From the NCBI GenBank assembly GCA_050050615.1, contig JASFTV010000257.1:1-5449 (forward strand): 5,449 nucleotides of DNA, in the 5' to 3' direction. The notes below the pieces were generated by a model. It did no database searches. It was not told the DNA's origin and worked only from the letters and a program-made list of their open reading frames with translations. The position numbers and the translations under genes are program-made. Of the stretch, positions 1 to 5,440 are shown one piece after another. How positions within the stretch are numbered: the first letter of the stretch is position 1; each line of letters starts with the position of its first letter. The stretch comes from JASFTV01 sp050050615 (GTDB taxonomy: Bacteria > Desulfobacterota > DSM-4660 > Desulfatiglandales > HGW-15).

Positions 1-96
1 TTGACTAAGTTGAATTGTTTTACCTTTGCCTAGGAACAGGAATCGATTGCTGCACCGATCAAGGAAAGCTCTCGAACAAAAAGTCAACATAGTCAA
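1..96. repeat. Long-spaced inverted repeat TTGACTAAGTTGA ... TCAACATAGTCAA upstream of the DUF71 gene
   Basis: Positions 1-13 (TTGACTAAGTTGA) match the reverse complement of positions 84-96 (TTGACTATGTTGA) at 12 of 13 bases, with about 70 bases between the arms. The right arm lies in a 9-base tandem repeat (AGTCAACAT 82-90, AGTCAACAA 91-99). The left arm starts at the window edge, so the repeat may extend further upstream. The arms could be paired operator sites for a regulator of the downstream ATPase gene, or the ends of a small element. The sequence does not decide between these. The repeat itself is directly visible; its function is inference. Confidence 0.5.
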
Positions 97-120
97 CAAC
101 GTCCCCTAATCGAGAATTGT

Positions 121-834
121 ATGGCAAAACGAACCCTGTTGAGCTGGAGTAGCGGGAAGGATAGTGCCTTCGCTCTTTTTCTTCTTCGCAAGGACCCAGA
201 CATTGAGGTTGAAGGGTTGTTCACGACCGTGAACAGCACCCACGGGCGTGTTGCCATGCATGCCGTGACAGAAGAACTGTTGCAGGTACAAACCAAGGCA
301 ATTAACCTTCCTCTAAGAAAGCTCGAGATCCCCTATCCCTGCAGTAATGTGCAGTACGAGGCGGCGATGAGCAAATTTGTCTCTGAAGCAAAAAGCCAAG
401 GCATCGTTTACATGGCCTTTGGCGACGTGTTTCTAGAGGATATCCGAAAGTATCGGGAAGATAAATTAGAGGACACCGGCATTACGCCAATGTTCCCGTT
501 GTGGGGCATGAGGTCCGGCCAACTGGCAAGGGAGATGATCGACAAAGGGTTCCGAATGATCATCACGTGTGTGGATCCTCGCCATGTTTCCAAGAGCTTC
601 ATCGGTCGGGAGTTTGATGAATCTTTCCTGAACGATCTTCCGCCCGATGTGGATCCCTGTGGAGAGAAGGGAGAGTTTCACACTTTCGTCTACGATGGTC
701 CTATCTTTTTGGAACCTTTGAGCGTAAAGCCAGGCAGGATTGTTGAACGAGAGGGCTTTGTGTTCGGAGATGTCATCTTGGGGCCGATTGAAGGCTCGAT
801 ATCGACAATCCAAAAGGTTCTTGCAGAGCGGTGA
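121..834 (+). CDS. DUF71/COG2102 (Dph6-like) PP-loop ATP pyrophosphatase
   Basis: This 237-residue soluble protein belongs to the DUF71/COG2102 branch of the adenine-nucleotide alpha-hydrolase (PP-loop) superfamily. The ATP-binding PP-loop is S10-S-G-K-D-S15. Other conserved blocks are F100-G-D-V-F-L-E-D-I-R109, F125-P-L-W-G129, T149-C-V-D-P-R154 and D178-P-C-G-E-K-G-E-F-H-T188, the last being the family signature near the C-terminus. Length is normal for a single-domain member with no C-terminal RidA-like extension. Eukaryotic and archaeal relatives adenylate diphthine on EF2 and amidate it with ammonia. Bacteria lack diphthamide, so if the host is bacterial the substrate must differ; a B12-salvage role has been proposed for some bacterial subgroups. 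ATG 121 puts the PP-loop at the usual N-terminal position, although no strong Shine-Dalgarno precedes it. It is co-directional with the transcarbamoylase-like genes, but the 201-base gap suggests separate transcription. Family is secure; substrate is unknown. Confidence 0.92.
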   Translation: MAKRTLLSWSSGKDSAFALFLLRKDPDIEVEGLFTTVNSTHGRVAMHAVTEELLQVQTKAINLPLRKLEIPYPCSNVQYEAAMSKFVSEAKSQGIVYMAFGDVFLEDIRKYREDKLEDTGITPMFPLWGMRSGQLAREMIDKGFRMIITCVDPRHVSKSFIGREFDESFLNDLPPDVDPCGEKGEFHTFVYDGPIFLEPLSVKPGRIVEREGFVFGDVILGPIEGSISTIQKVLAER

Positions 835-907
835 GAATAACAGGGATACCTGTAAAGTTTCTGATATTAGGGTTACACCCCCGCCTTTGTTTCCATCATT
901 CTTGTTC

Positions 908-937
908 TTGACACTGCCCGTCGTTTTTTTCTACTGT
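908..937 (+). promoter_or_regulatory. Candidate sigma-70 promoter for the allH-fdrA-allG group
   Basis: A perfect -35 box TTGACA (908-913) is followed after 18 bases by TACTGT (932-937), which matches the -10 consensus TATAAT at four of six positions. Transcription would start near 944 and leave a leader of about 90 bases before the TTG start at 1036. The spacing is acceptable but the -10 box is mediocre, so this is a prediction from sequence pattern only. Confidence 0.4.
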
Positions 938-1024
938 TTCCCTGCGGTGAGGGGTCTGGTCAAACTCTGAGCGTGGTAAAACAATTGCCTGTCGAGCTCG
1001 TTCCGGTTCTAATTTCAGCATAGT

Positions 1025-1030
1025 GGAGGG
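1025..1030 (+). promoter_or_regulatory. Shine-Dalgarno GGAGGG that fixes the TTG start of the DUF2877 gene
   Basis: GGAGGG at 1025-1030 lies five bases before TTG 1036. An in-frame TAG at 1021-1023 closes the frame upstream, and the next in-frame ATG is codon 56 (1201), well inside the conserved region. TTG 1036 is therefore the best-supported start. Confidence 0.7.
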
Positions 1031-1035
1031 CCCTA

Positions 1036-1971
1036 TTGGGTGCCGGTTCCAGGTACGAGAAGCGATTCAAAGCCAAGGAGACAGGGGTATTGGTTCGTTT
1101 TCTCTCTGGCCAAGGAGAGGTCGCATCTGTCTATTCAAAGGCTTTGAATATACGCCATACAGAGAGACTCCTTGTATCCTTGGTGGAGAATACTTCTCAA
1201 ATGACCGCCTTAAGCCTCAGCGTTCCCAGTCTCTTCGGACATTTAGAAGCCCAAAAAGCTACAGTGAAACCTGGAGACAGGGTTTGGTTTGAAAGGCATC
1301 GATGGGCCATCAATGATATTCAGATTGACCTTGCGGAAGGGGAAACATGGGAAGGCTCCCTAACCACGAATGATATTGAAGGGTTTTGTCTCTCAAAAAT
1401 TTCACTGCTCAAAAGGGCGCTTCTTCTAAAGGGCAAGAAGGGCGGATTACTGGGGCTCATCCATCCGGAAGAAGAAAAAAACCTTTTCGTAGAGAGAGCG
1501 TCCCGAATGGTTGGCCAGACTCTAATCAAGGGTGATGAGGGCGCAGCAAGAAAAGGCCTGTCTCAATTGGTCGGATTGGGGGTGGGATTTACGCCTTCGG
1601 GCGATGATTTCATAGCGGGCGCTTTACTTGGAGAGAAAATTCTGAGCCTTTTGTCGGCTTCATGCAGGAAGGTCCCTGCGATGCCCAAGGAGCCCATGGC
1701 GCCTTACACCATAGATAAAGAAGAAATTAGGGAGGCCCGGGACGGAACCAATGATGGTGGGTGGACCTTACTATATCAGGCGCTCCAGGGTCACTTTCCT
1801 CATTATCTGGTTGAGGCAGTAAAAGGTCTGGCCGGCGCTCGTCATTTTGAGGAAATGACGGGGGTGGTTGGGGGGGCCGCTTCTCATGGAGAGACATCGG
1901 GTACGGATGCGCTGGTGGGGCTATGGTTTTATCTGGCCAAGTTGGGAAACAACCACAGTGATGTCGTGTAG
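1036..1971 (+). CDS. allH: DUF2877 protein, AllH/YlbF-like subunit of oxamate carbamoyltransferase
   Basis: This 311-residue cytoplasmic protein has the two signature blocks of DUF2877: G180-L-G-V-G-F-T-P-S-G-D-D191, matching a G-x-G-x-T-P-S-x-D-D block in E. coli AllH (recalled from memory), and H284-G-E-T-S-G-T-D-A-L-V-G near the C-terminus, matching H-T-S-G-A-D-T-L-L-G. In E. coli AllH is one of three proteins (AllF, AllG, AllH) needed for oxamate carbamoyltransferase, which splits oxalurate with phosphate into oxamate and carbamoyl phosphate. The protein is somewhat longer than E. coli AllH (about 270 residues). A charged, probably disordered insert at about residues 213-240 accounts for much of the excess. 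No signal peptide or membrane segment is evident. It begins with TTG behind a strong Shine-Dalgarno and ends 46 bases before fdrA, so co-transcription is likely. Here it precedes fdrA, whereas in E. coli it follows allG. Substrate is inferred from the family. Confidence 0.88.
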   Translation: MGAGSRYEKRFKAKETGVLVRFLSGQGEVASVYSKALNIRHTERLLVSLVENTSQMTALSLSVPSLFGHLEAQKATVKPGDRVWFERHRWAINDIQIDLAEGETWEGSLTTNDIEGFCLSKISLLKRALLLKGKKGGLLGLIHPEEEKNLFVERASRMVGQTLIKGDEGAARKGLSQLVGLGVGFTPSGDDFIAGALLGEKILSLLSASCRKVPAMPKEPMAPYTIDKEEIREARDGTNDGGWTLLYQALQGHFPHYLVEAVKGLAGARHFEEMTGVVGGAASHGETSGTDALVGLWFYLAKLGNNHSDVV

Positions 1972-1989
1972 GGGCTGGGTCTATCGAAT

Positions 1990-2003
1990 AGAATACTGAT
2001 TCT
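1990..2003 (+). repeat. Small inverted repeat in the allH-fdrA gap
   Basis: AGAAT (1990-1994) and ATTCT (1999-2003) form a 5-bp AT-rich stem around an ACTG loop, just upstream of the fdrA Shine-Dalgarno (GAGAGG, 2007-2012). It is too weak and lacks a T-run, so it is not a terminator. It could modulate translation of fdrA, but may be chance. Confidence 0.2.
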
Positions 2004-2017
2004 CACGAGAGGTCGGG

Positions 2018-3589
2018 GTGAAAAAGGTCGTTGTTCAAGAGAATTCCTATTTTGACTCAGTATTTCTCATGCTGACCACCAAGGCGATAAAGCAGATCCC
2101 TGGCGTTAAAGAGGCCGTGGTGTCCATGGGAACCGATGTCAATTTAGAGATCTTAAAGGATATTGGACTTTCTACGCCGGAATTAGAGCGTGCCACACCG
2201 AACGATATGGTGATCGCCATAGAGGGTGAGAGTCAAGACGTTGTGGAAGAGGCCTATCAAACAGCCAATGACATGCTTAGAAAGAGAACACGTGAGGTTG
2301 GCGAGGAAGGCGAGTACCGACCCGTCAGTTTTGACACAGCCCTCAAGATGGCTCCCGATTCAAATCTCGCCATCATCTCGGTTCCCGGGATGTATGCAGC
2401 CAGGGAGGCGAGACGGGCCCTGGAAAATGGCCTTCATGTGATGCTCTTTTCTGACAATGTTTCTGTTGAGGACGAGGTCGAGCTCAAGAAAATCGCTACC
2501 GCCAAGGGACTGCTCATGATGGGTCCGGATTGCGGAACAGCCATCATAAACGGAAAGCCTCTCTGTTTCGCCAATGTGGTCAGAGAGGGAGACATCGGTA
2601 TCGTCGCTGCTTCAGGATCCGGTCTTCAGGAAGTCTCCTGCCGCATCGATAGTCTGGGGGGCGGTATATCACAGGCCATAGGAACCGGTGGAAGGGATCT
2701 TCGTTACAAGCAGGTTGGTGGCATGATGATGTCGATGGGCATAGAAGCGCTGAAAATGGATCCCAAGACCAGAGTCATCGTGCTGATTTCTAAACCAGCG
2801 GCAGAGGTTGTGGCCGAGAAAGTGCTCTCGAAACTCAAGGAAACGGGGAAGCCGTGTGTGGTTCACTTTATTGGTGTGATGCGTCAGGAGCCGTCAGAAC
2901 ATCTCAACTTTGTCCGCAATCTGGAGGAGGCCGCGGGCATGGCGGTGGCTCTCTCAAGAGGAGAGGTGTGTAAGGGCGTTCTGTTTTCCATGTCTGAAGA
3001 AACGAGAGAGGAAATCGTTGAAAAAGAGACAGCGAAGATGTCAAAAACGCAGAAATACCTGCGCTGCCTTTATACGGGCGGTACCCTGGCTGATGAGAGC
3101 ATGTTCCTTTTTGAGCGTGAAGGCGTTGAAATACACTCAAATGTTCAGACAAAGCCTGATCGGGTTCTGAAGGATCCTGAGACCTCGAAGAAACATACGA
3201 TCATCGATCTCGGAGAGGACGTTTTTACAAGAGGAAGACCCCACCCCATGATCGATCCGTCCATTAGGGAGGATAGGATCTCAAAGGAAATGGAAGATCC
3301 GGAGGTGGCCGTTTTCCTCTTGGACTTTGTTTTGGGTTATGGCTCGCATGAAGACCCTTGCGGCGCTATGGTTGAGAAACTAACCCAGGCCAAGCAGCGG
3401 GCGGAAGCGAGAGGGGGGTATCTCTCAGTTATCGCCTCTATTACGGGCACCAAAGGGGATTTTCAGAACATGGAAGAGCAGAAGAAGAAGCTCGAGTCCA
3501 TCGGATGTGTGGTCATGCCGTCAAACTATCAGGCATCCATGCTGGCGCTGAGAGTGATAAAACGTCTGCAAACACACAGAACAGAATGA
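2018..3589 (+). CDS. fdrA: FdrA (AllF), succinyl-CoA-synthetase-like transcarbamoylase subunit lacking its C-terminal module
   Basis: This 523-residue cytoplasmic protein starts at GTG 2018, five bases after GAGAGG. The N-terminal region (to about residue 115) carries the FdrA-specific A-T-P-N-D motif. A succinyl-CoA-synthetase-alpha-like Rossmann and ligase region follows, with G169-P-D-C-G-T174 and the nucleotide- or CoA-loop-like G194-I-V-A-A-S-G-S-G202. A beta-like domain after about residue 345 begins with L-Y-T-G-G-T-L and contains R407-P-H-P-M-I-D413. The G-H-A-G phosphohistidine motif of true succinyl-CoA synthetase alpha subunits is not seen, so acyl-CoA ligase activity should not be assumed. 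In E. coli FdrA/AllF works with AllG and AllH as oxamate carbamoyltransferase. E. coli FdrA is about 555 residues and ends with a V-I-N-I-G-L ... A-G-G-x-K-K-L segment. Here the protein stops just before that segment, which is encoded separately at 3848-4030. The body of the protein looks intact. Confidence 0.95.
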   Translation: MKKVVVQENSYFDSVFLMLTTKAIKQIPGVKEAVVSMGTDVNLEILKDIGLSTPELERATPNDMVIAIEGESQDVVEEAYQTANDMLRKRTREVGEEGEYRPVSFDTALKMAPDSNLAIISVPGMYAAREARRALENGLHVMLFSDNVSVEDEVELKKIATAKGLLMMGPDCGTAIINGKPLCFANVVREGDIGIVAASGSGLQEVSCRIDSLGGGISQAIGTGGRDLRYKQVGGMMMSMGIEALKMDPKTRVIVLISKPAAEVVAEKVLSKLKETGKPCVVHFIGVMRQEPSEHLNFVRNLEEAAGMAVALSRGEVCKGVLFSMSEETREEIVEKETAKMSKTQKYLRCLYTGGTLADESMFLFEREGVEIHSNVQTKPDRVLKDPETSKKHTIIDLGEDVFTRGRPHPMIDPSIREDRISKEMEDPEVAVFLLDFVLGYGSHEDPCGAMVEKLTQAKQRAEARGGYLSVIASITGTKGDFQNMEEQKKKLESIGCVVMPSNYQASMLALRVIKRLQTHRTE

Positions 3590-3595
3590 AATGTT

Positions 3596-3624
3596 CTTGA
3601 CTCCGTTGGATCTGTCTTGACTCC
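3596..3624 (+). repeat. Direct repeat CTTGACTCC, two copies, 20-base period
   Basis: CTTGACTCC is found at 3596-3604 and again at 3616-3624, and the flanks are partly similar (GTTGGA and CATGGA follow). The first copy includes TTGACTCCGTTG (3597-3608), which fits the TTGACTNNGTTG pattern seen twice upstream of the DUF71 gene. A 20-base period, about two helical turns, would suit cooperative binding of a regulator on one face of the DNA. Function is inference. Confidence 0.35.
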
Positions 3625-3643
3625 CATGGAATGAAGGAATGTT

Positions 3644-3659
3644 GGCCCGCCCCGGGGCC
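3644..3659 (+). other. GC-rich hairpin after fdrA
   Basis: GGCCC (3644-3648) pairs with GGGCC (3655-3659) around the six-base loop GCCCCG. An alternative view is the 10-base palindrome GCCCCGGGGC within the same stretch. No T-run follows (next bases GTATAACC), so it is not a standard intrinsic terminator. It could be a pause, an RNA-processing or stability element between fdrA and the small gene, or part of a larger structured RNA. Confidence 0.35.
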
Positions 3660-3835
3660 GTATAACCTTGAGCCGCAACATGGGGAGCCTCTAATAGCCT
3701 GAAAGTGGGCACCGGAGAATTCGAACATCGAAGGTAAGGTCTGGGTCACGAAACTTAAGCTTGGCTGATCGAAGATTTCTATAAACCCATTATACATTAT
3801 TCCAATTGGGGAGCGAAGCGGAACGAACTATGCTG

Positions 3836-3844
3836 AAGGGTGGG
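3836..3844 (+). promoter_or_regulatory. Shine-Dalgarno AAGGGTGGG that favours ATG 3848
   Basis: AAGGG (3836-3840) lies seven bases before ATG 3848, with GGG closer still. The other in-frame starts, TTG 3806 and ATG 3830, are preceded by AT-rich or unsuitable sequence. The conserved module starts at about residue 10 counted from ATG 3848, so this start loses nothing recognisable. Confidence 0.6.
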
Positions 3845-3847
3845 TTC

Positions 3848-4030
3848 ATGACGGACGTAAAAAAGATCAACGACCTTTTTAGTAGAGACCTGGTGGTCAT
3901 CAATATAGGGCTTGACACCTTTGCTGAGAACTTGAAAAGAGAAAAGGTGAGGGTCCTCCAGATGAACTGGAAGCCGCCGGCTGGAGGGGATAAGAAGCTT
4001 ATCTCCCTTCTGGCAAAATTGTACCGGTAA
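3848..4030 (+). CDS. Free-standing FdrA C-terminal module, 60-residue protein
   Basis: This 60-residue protein has the core V16-V-I-N-I-G-L22, F25-A, an aromatic W41, P43-P-A-G-G47 and K49-K-L51, ending in L-L-A-K-L. The pattern matches the last ~50 residues of E. coli FdrA/AllF as I recall it (V-I-N-I-G-L, F-A, W-S-P-V-A-G-G-N-K-K-L, then L-L-E-R-L). In some other organisms I believe the same module sits at the N-terminus of DUF1116 proteins; that is memory, not checked. Here it is fused to neither partner. It lies 258 bases after fdrA and 72 bases before the DUF1116 gene, in the same frame as both, with stops at 4028-4030 and 4073-4075 preventing fusion to the latter. Its own Shine-Dalgarno supports separate translation. 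Possible longer starts are TTG 3806 (74 residues) and ATG 3830. A likely role is a small bridging or active-site-completing subunit of the FdrA/AllG complex. Confidence 0.8.
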   Translation: MTDVKKINDLFSRDLVVINIGLDTFAENLKREKVRVLQMNWKPPAGGDKKLISLLAKLYR

Positions 4031-4102
4031 AAAATCTCAGCACTTGGGAAATCCTATCTAACCTCACAAGGCTGAATTGATGCGCTGGTTAAAAGGACTC
4101 AG

Positions 4103-5353
4103 ATGATGAAAGCGAAGATTGAAGAGGCAAACCAGGAGGCTGCCTCACGGATTCTCAGGGCGAAGCCTGCTTTGGTCGATATTTCGACGGCCGGGGAGGC
4201 GATACCGGGCATGAAAAGGCACATGATTCTTCATGCAGGCCCTCCTGTATCCTGGGAAAGGATGTGTGGTCCCATGCGCGGTGCGGTTATTGGAGGGCTG
4301 ATTTTTGAGGGTCTCGCCAAGCACAGGGACGAGGCTGAAGAGCTGGCAGCCTCGAGCGATATTCTCTTTGATCCCTGCCATCATCACTCAGCCGTGGGCC
4401 CCATGGCGGGTGTTGTCACTTGGAGTATGCCGGTCTGGGTTTTGGAGAACAAGACCTTTGGAAATCGGGCCTACTGTCCCCTGAACGAGGGTCTGGGGAA
4501 AGTTCTACGCTATGGTGCCTTCTCAGAGGAGGTGATCGCGAGGCTGAAATGGATGGCAGAGGAACTGGCCCCGATTCTCAGAAAAGCGCTTCTGAAACAC
4601 GGTGAGGTCGATATGAAGAGCCTGATCTCCCAGGCCCTCCAGATGGGCGATGAGGGGCATAACCGGAACAGAGCCGGGACTTCTCTGTTTATCAGAGAGC
4701 TTGCACCCTGTCTTGTATTGCTTGACGAAGATAGGGAGAAGATTGCAAAGGTCCTCGTTTTCATGAACGAAAACGATCACTTCTTTCTGAACCTGTCCAT
4801 GCCTTCATGCAAGTGCACTGTTGACCCAGCCTCTAACATAGAGGGGAGTTCGGTGATTGTCACCATGGCCCGGAACGGCACGGAGTTTGGTATCAGGGTT
4901 TCAGGTCTCGGTGATCGGTGGTTTACAGGGCAGGCAAGCATGGTGGACGGCCTCTATTTCCCCGGCTTTTCGGCTGCTGATGCTGCCCCGGATATCGGGG
5001 ATTCTGTTATTACCGAGACCGCAGGCATAGGCGGTTTTGCAATGGCAGCTGCGCCAGCCATTGTCAAGTTCGTCGGTGGAACTCCGAAAGATGCGATTAA
5101 TTTCACGCAGCATATGTATGAAATCACGGTAACGGAGAATGACACTTACCAGATCCCCAACCTCGATTTTCGCGGAACCCCTACGGCCATCGATCTTGTG
5201 AAGGTGGTGGAAACCGGAATCCTTCCTGCCATCAACACGGGAATCGCCCACAAAGATCCGGGCATCGGCATGGTGGGAGCCGGGCTTGTCAGGCCGCCTG
5301 AGACTTGCTTTCATGATGCCCTGGAAGCCTTTGTGGAAAAATATGGAGAATAG
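4103..5353 (+). CDS. allG: DUF1116 protein, AllG/YlbE-like subunit of oxamate carbamoyltransferase
   Basis: This 416-residue cytoplasmic protein spans a full DUF1116 domain and is close in length to E. coli AllG/YlbE. Conserved blocks include H44-A-G-P-P48, C92-H-H-H-S-A-V-G-P-M101, G120-N-R-A-Y-C-P-L-N-E129, M181-G-D-E-G-H-N-R-N189, R265-V-S-G-L-G-D-R-W-F274, I303-T-E-T-A-G-I-G-G311 and N378-T-G-I-A-H-K384. The Cys-His cluster, the conserved E129 and the D183-E184-H186 group are candidate metal or catalytic residues by inspection only. A second cysteine pair, C236 and C238, is seen here, where E. coli as I recall it has one. In E. coli AllG acts with FdrA and AllH in oxamate carbamoyltransferase. 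AAGGA (4093-4097) lies five bases before ATG 4103; ATG 4106 is an equally possible start. The N-terminal I-E-E-A-N segment matches the A-N start of E. coli AllG, so the domain is complete. Confidence 0.94.
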   Translation: MMKAKIEEANQEAASRILRAKPALVDISTAGEAIPGMKRHMILHAGPPVSWERMCGPMRGAVIGGLIFEGLAKHRDEAEELAASSDILFDPCHHHSAVGPMAGVVTWSMPVWVLENKTFGNRAYCPLNEGLGKVLRYGAFSEEVIARLKWMAEELAPILRKALLKHGEVDMKSLISQALQMGDEGHNRNRAGTSLFIRELAPCLVLLDEDREKIAKVLVFMNENDHFFLNLSMPSCKCTVDPASNIEGSSVIVTMARNGTEFGIRVSGLGDRWFTGQASMVDGLYFPGFSAADAAPDIGDSVITETAGIGGFAMAAAPAIVKFVGGTPKDAINFTQHMYEITVTENDTYQIPNLDFRGTPTAIDLVKVVETGILPAINTGIAHKDPGIGMVGAGLVRPPETCFHDALEAFVEKYGE

Positions 5354-5440
5354 ACTGTACCGGAAGCAAAGCTTTCGAGCAGGTCAGATTTCGAAAATCC
5401 AAATCAGAGGAATTCAGAATTTAGGGATTAAGGGGATTAC
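5354..5440 (+). other. Short spacer after the DUF1116 gene
   Basis: These 87 bases hold no convincing terminator. AAAGCTTT near the start is a loop-less palindrome without a T-run. The absence of a terminator and a good Shine-Dalgarno at the 3' end suggest that transcription continues into the next gene. Confidence 0.4.

Larger units (their letters stand above)
835..1035 (+). other. Intergenic region between the DUF71 gene and the allH-like gene
   Basis: No ORF of any quality lies here. A short hairpin just after the upstream stop (ACAGG 840-844, loop GATA, CCTGT 849-853) lacks a following T-run, so it is at best a weak terminator. A seven-T run at 924-930 has no convincing stem before it. 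A candidate promoter sits at 908-937 and a good Shine-Dalgarno at the 3' end. The spacing suggests that the downstream group has its own transcription start. Confidence 0.5.
3590..3847 (+). other. Unassigned 258-base spacer splitting the FdrA C-terminal module from FdrA
   Basis: Stops occur in the fdrA frame soon after its end (TGA 3632-3634, then TAA and TAG shortly after), so the split is not one recent point mutation. The spacer holds a pair of CTTGACTCC repeats 20 bases apart, a GC-rich hairpin at 3644-3659, and a small inverted repeat TTCGA-ACA-TCGAA at 3720-3732. It turns AT-rich at about 3776-3806. I recognise no transposase, tRNA or riboswitch. It could be leftover DNA from an insertion or a regulatory RNA region. 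Confidence 0.5.

Noticed and set aside
840..853. Intrinsic terminator after the DUF71 gene
   Set aside because: The stem is only 5 bp and is followed by AAAGTTT instead of a T-run. It is noted only within the intergenic entry.
2052..2061. TTGACTCAGT near the 5' end of fdrA as another copy of the recurring motif
   Set aside because: It encodes the F-D-S-V-F segment of FdrA and departs from the motif at the last two bases, so it is probably coincidental.
2018..3589. Succinyl-CoA synthetase or acyl-CoA synthetase as the function of FdrA
   Set aside because: The fold is similar, but the G-H-A-G phosphohistidine motif is not seen, and the FdrA-specific motifs and the DUF1116/DUF2877 neighbours point to the transcarbamoylase family.
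3761..3796. Promoter for the small gene (TTGGCT with TATAAA or TATACA)
   Set aside because: Spacings are 13 and 24 bases, both far from the usual 16-18, so no promoter was called despite the AT-rich stretch.
3513..3797. Minus-strand ORF of 94 codons covering the fdrA 3' end and most of the following gap
   Set aside because: It overlaps the conserved end of fdrA, has no Shine-Dalgarno I can identify, and its translation shows no recognisable domain. It is most likely a shadow frame.
3624..3808. Possible terminal inverted repeats (TGGAAT 3627-3632 and ATTCCA 3799-3804) of a small mobile element
   Set aside because: Only six bases match exactly and the flanks fit poorly. No target-site duplication is visible, so this is at chance level.
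4901..5314. Minus-strand ORF of 137 codons opposite the DUF1116 gene
   Set aside because: It lies wholly within a strongly conserved coding region on the other strand and its composition looks like an antisense shadow.
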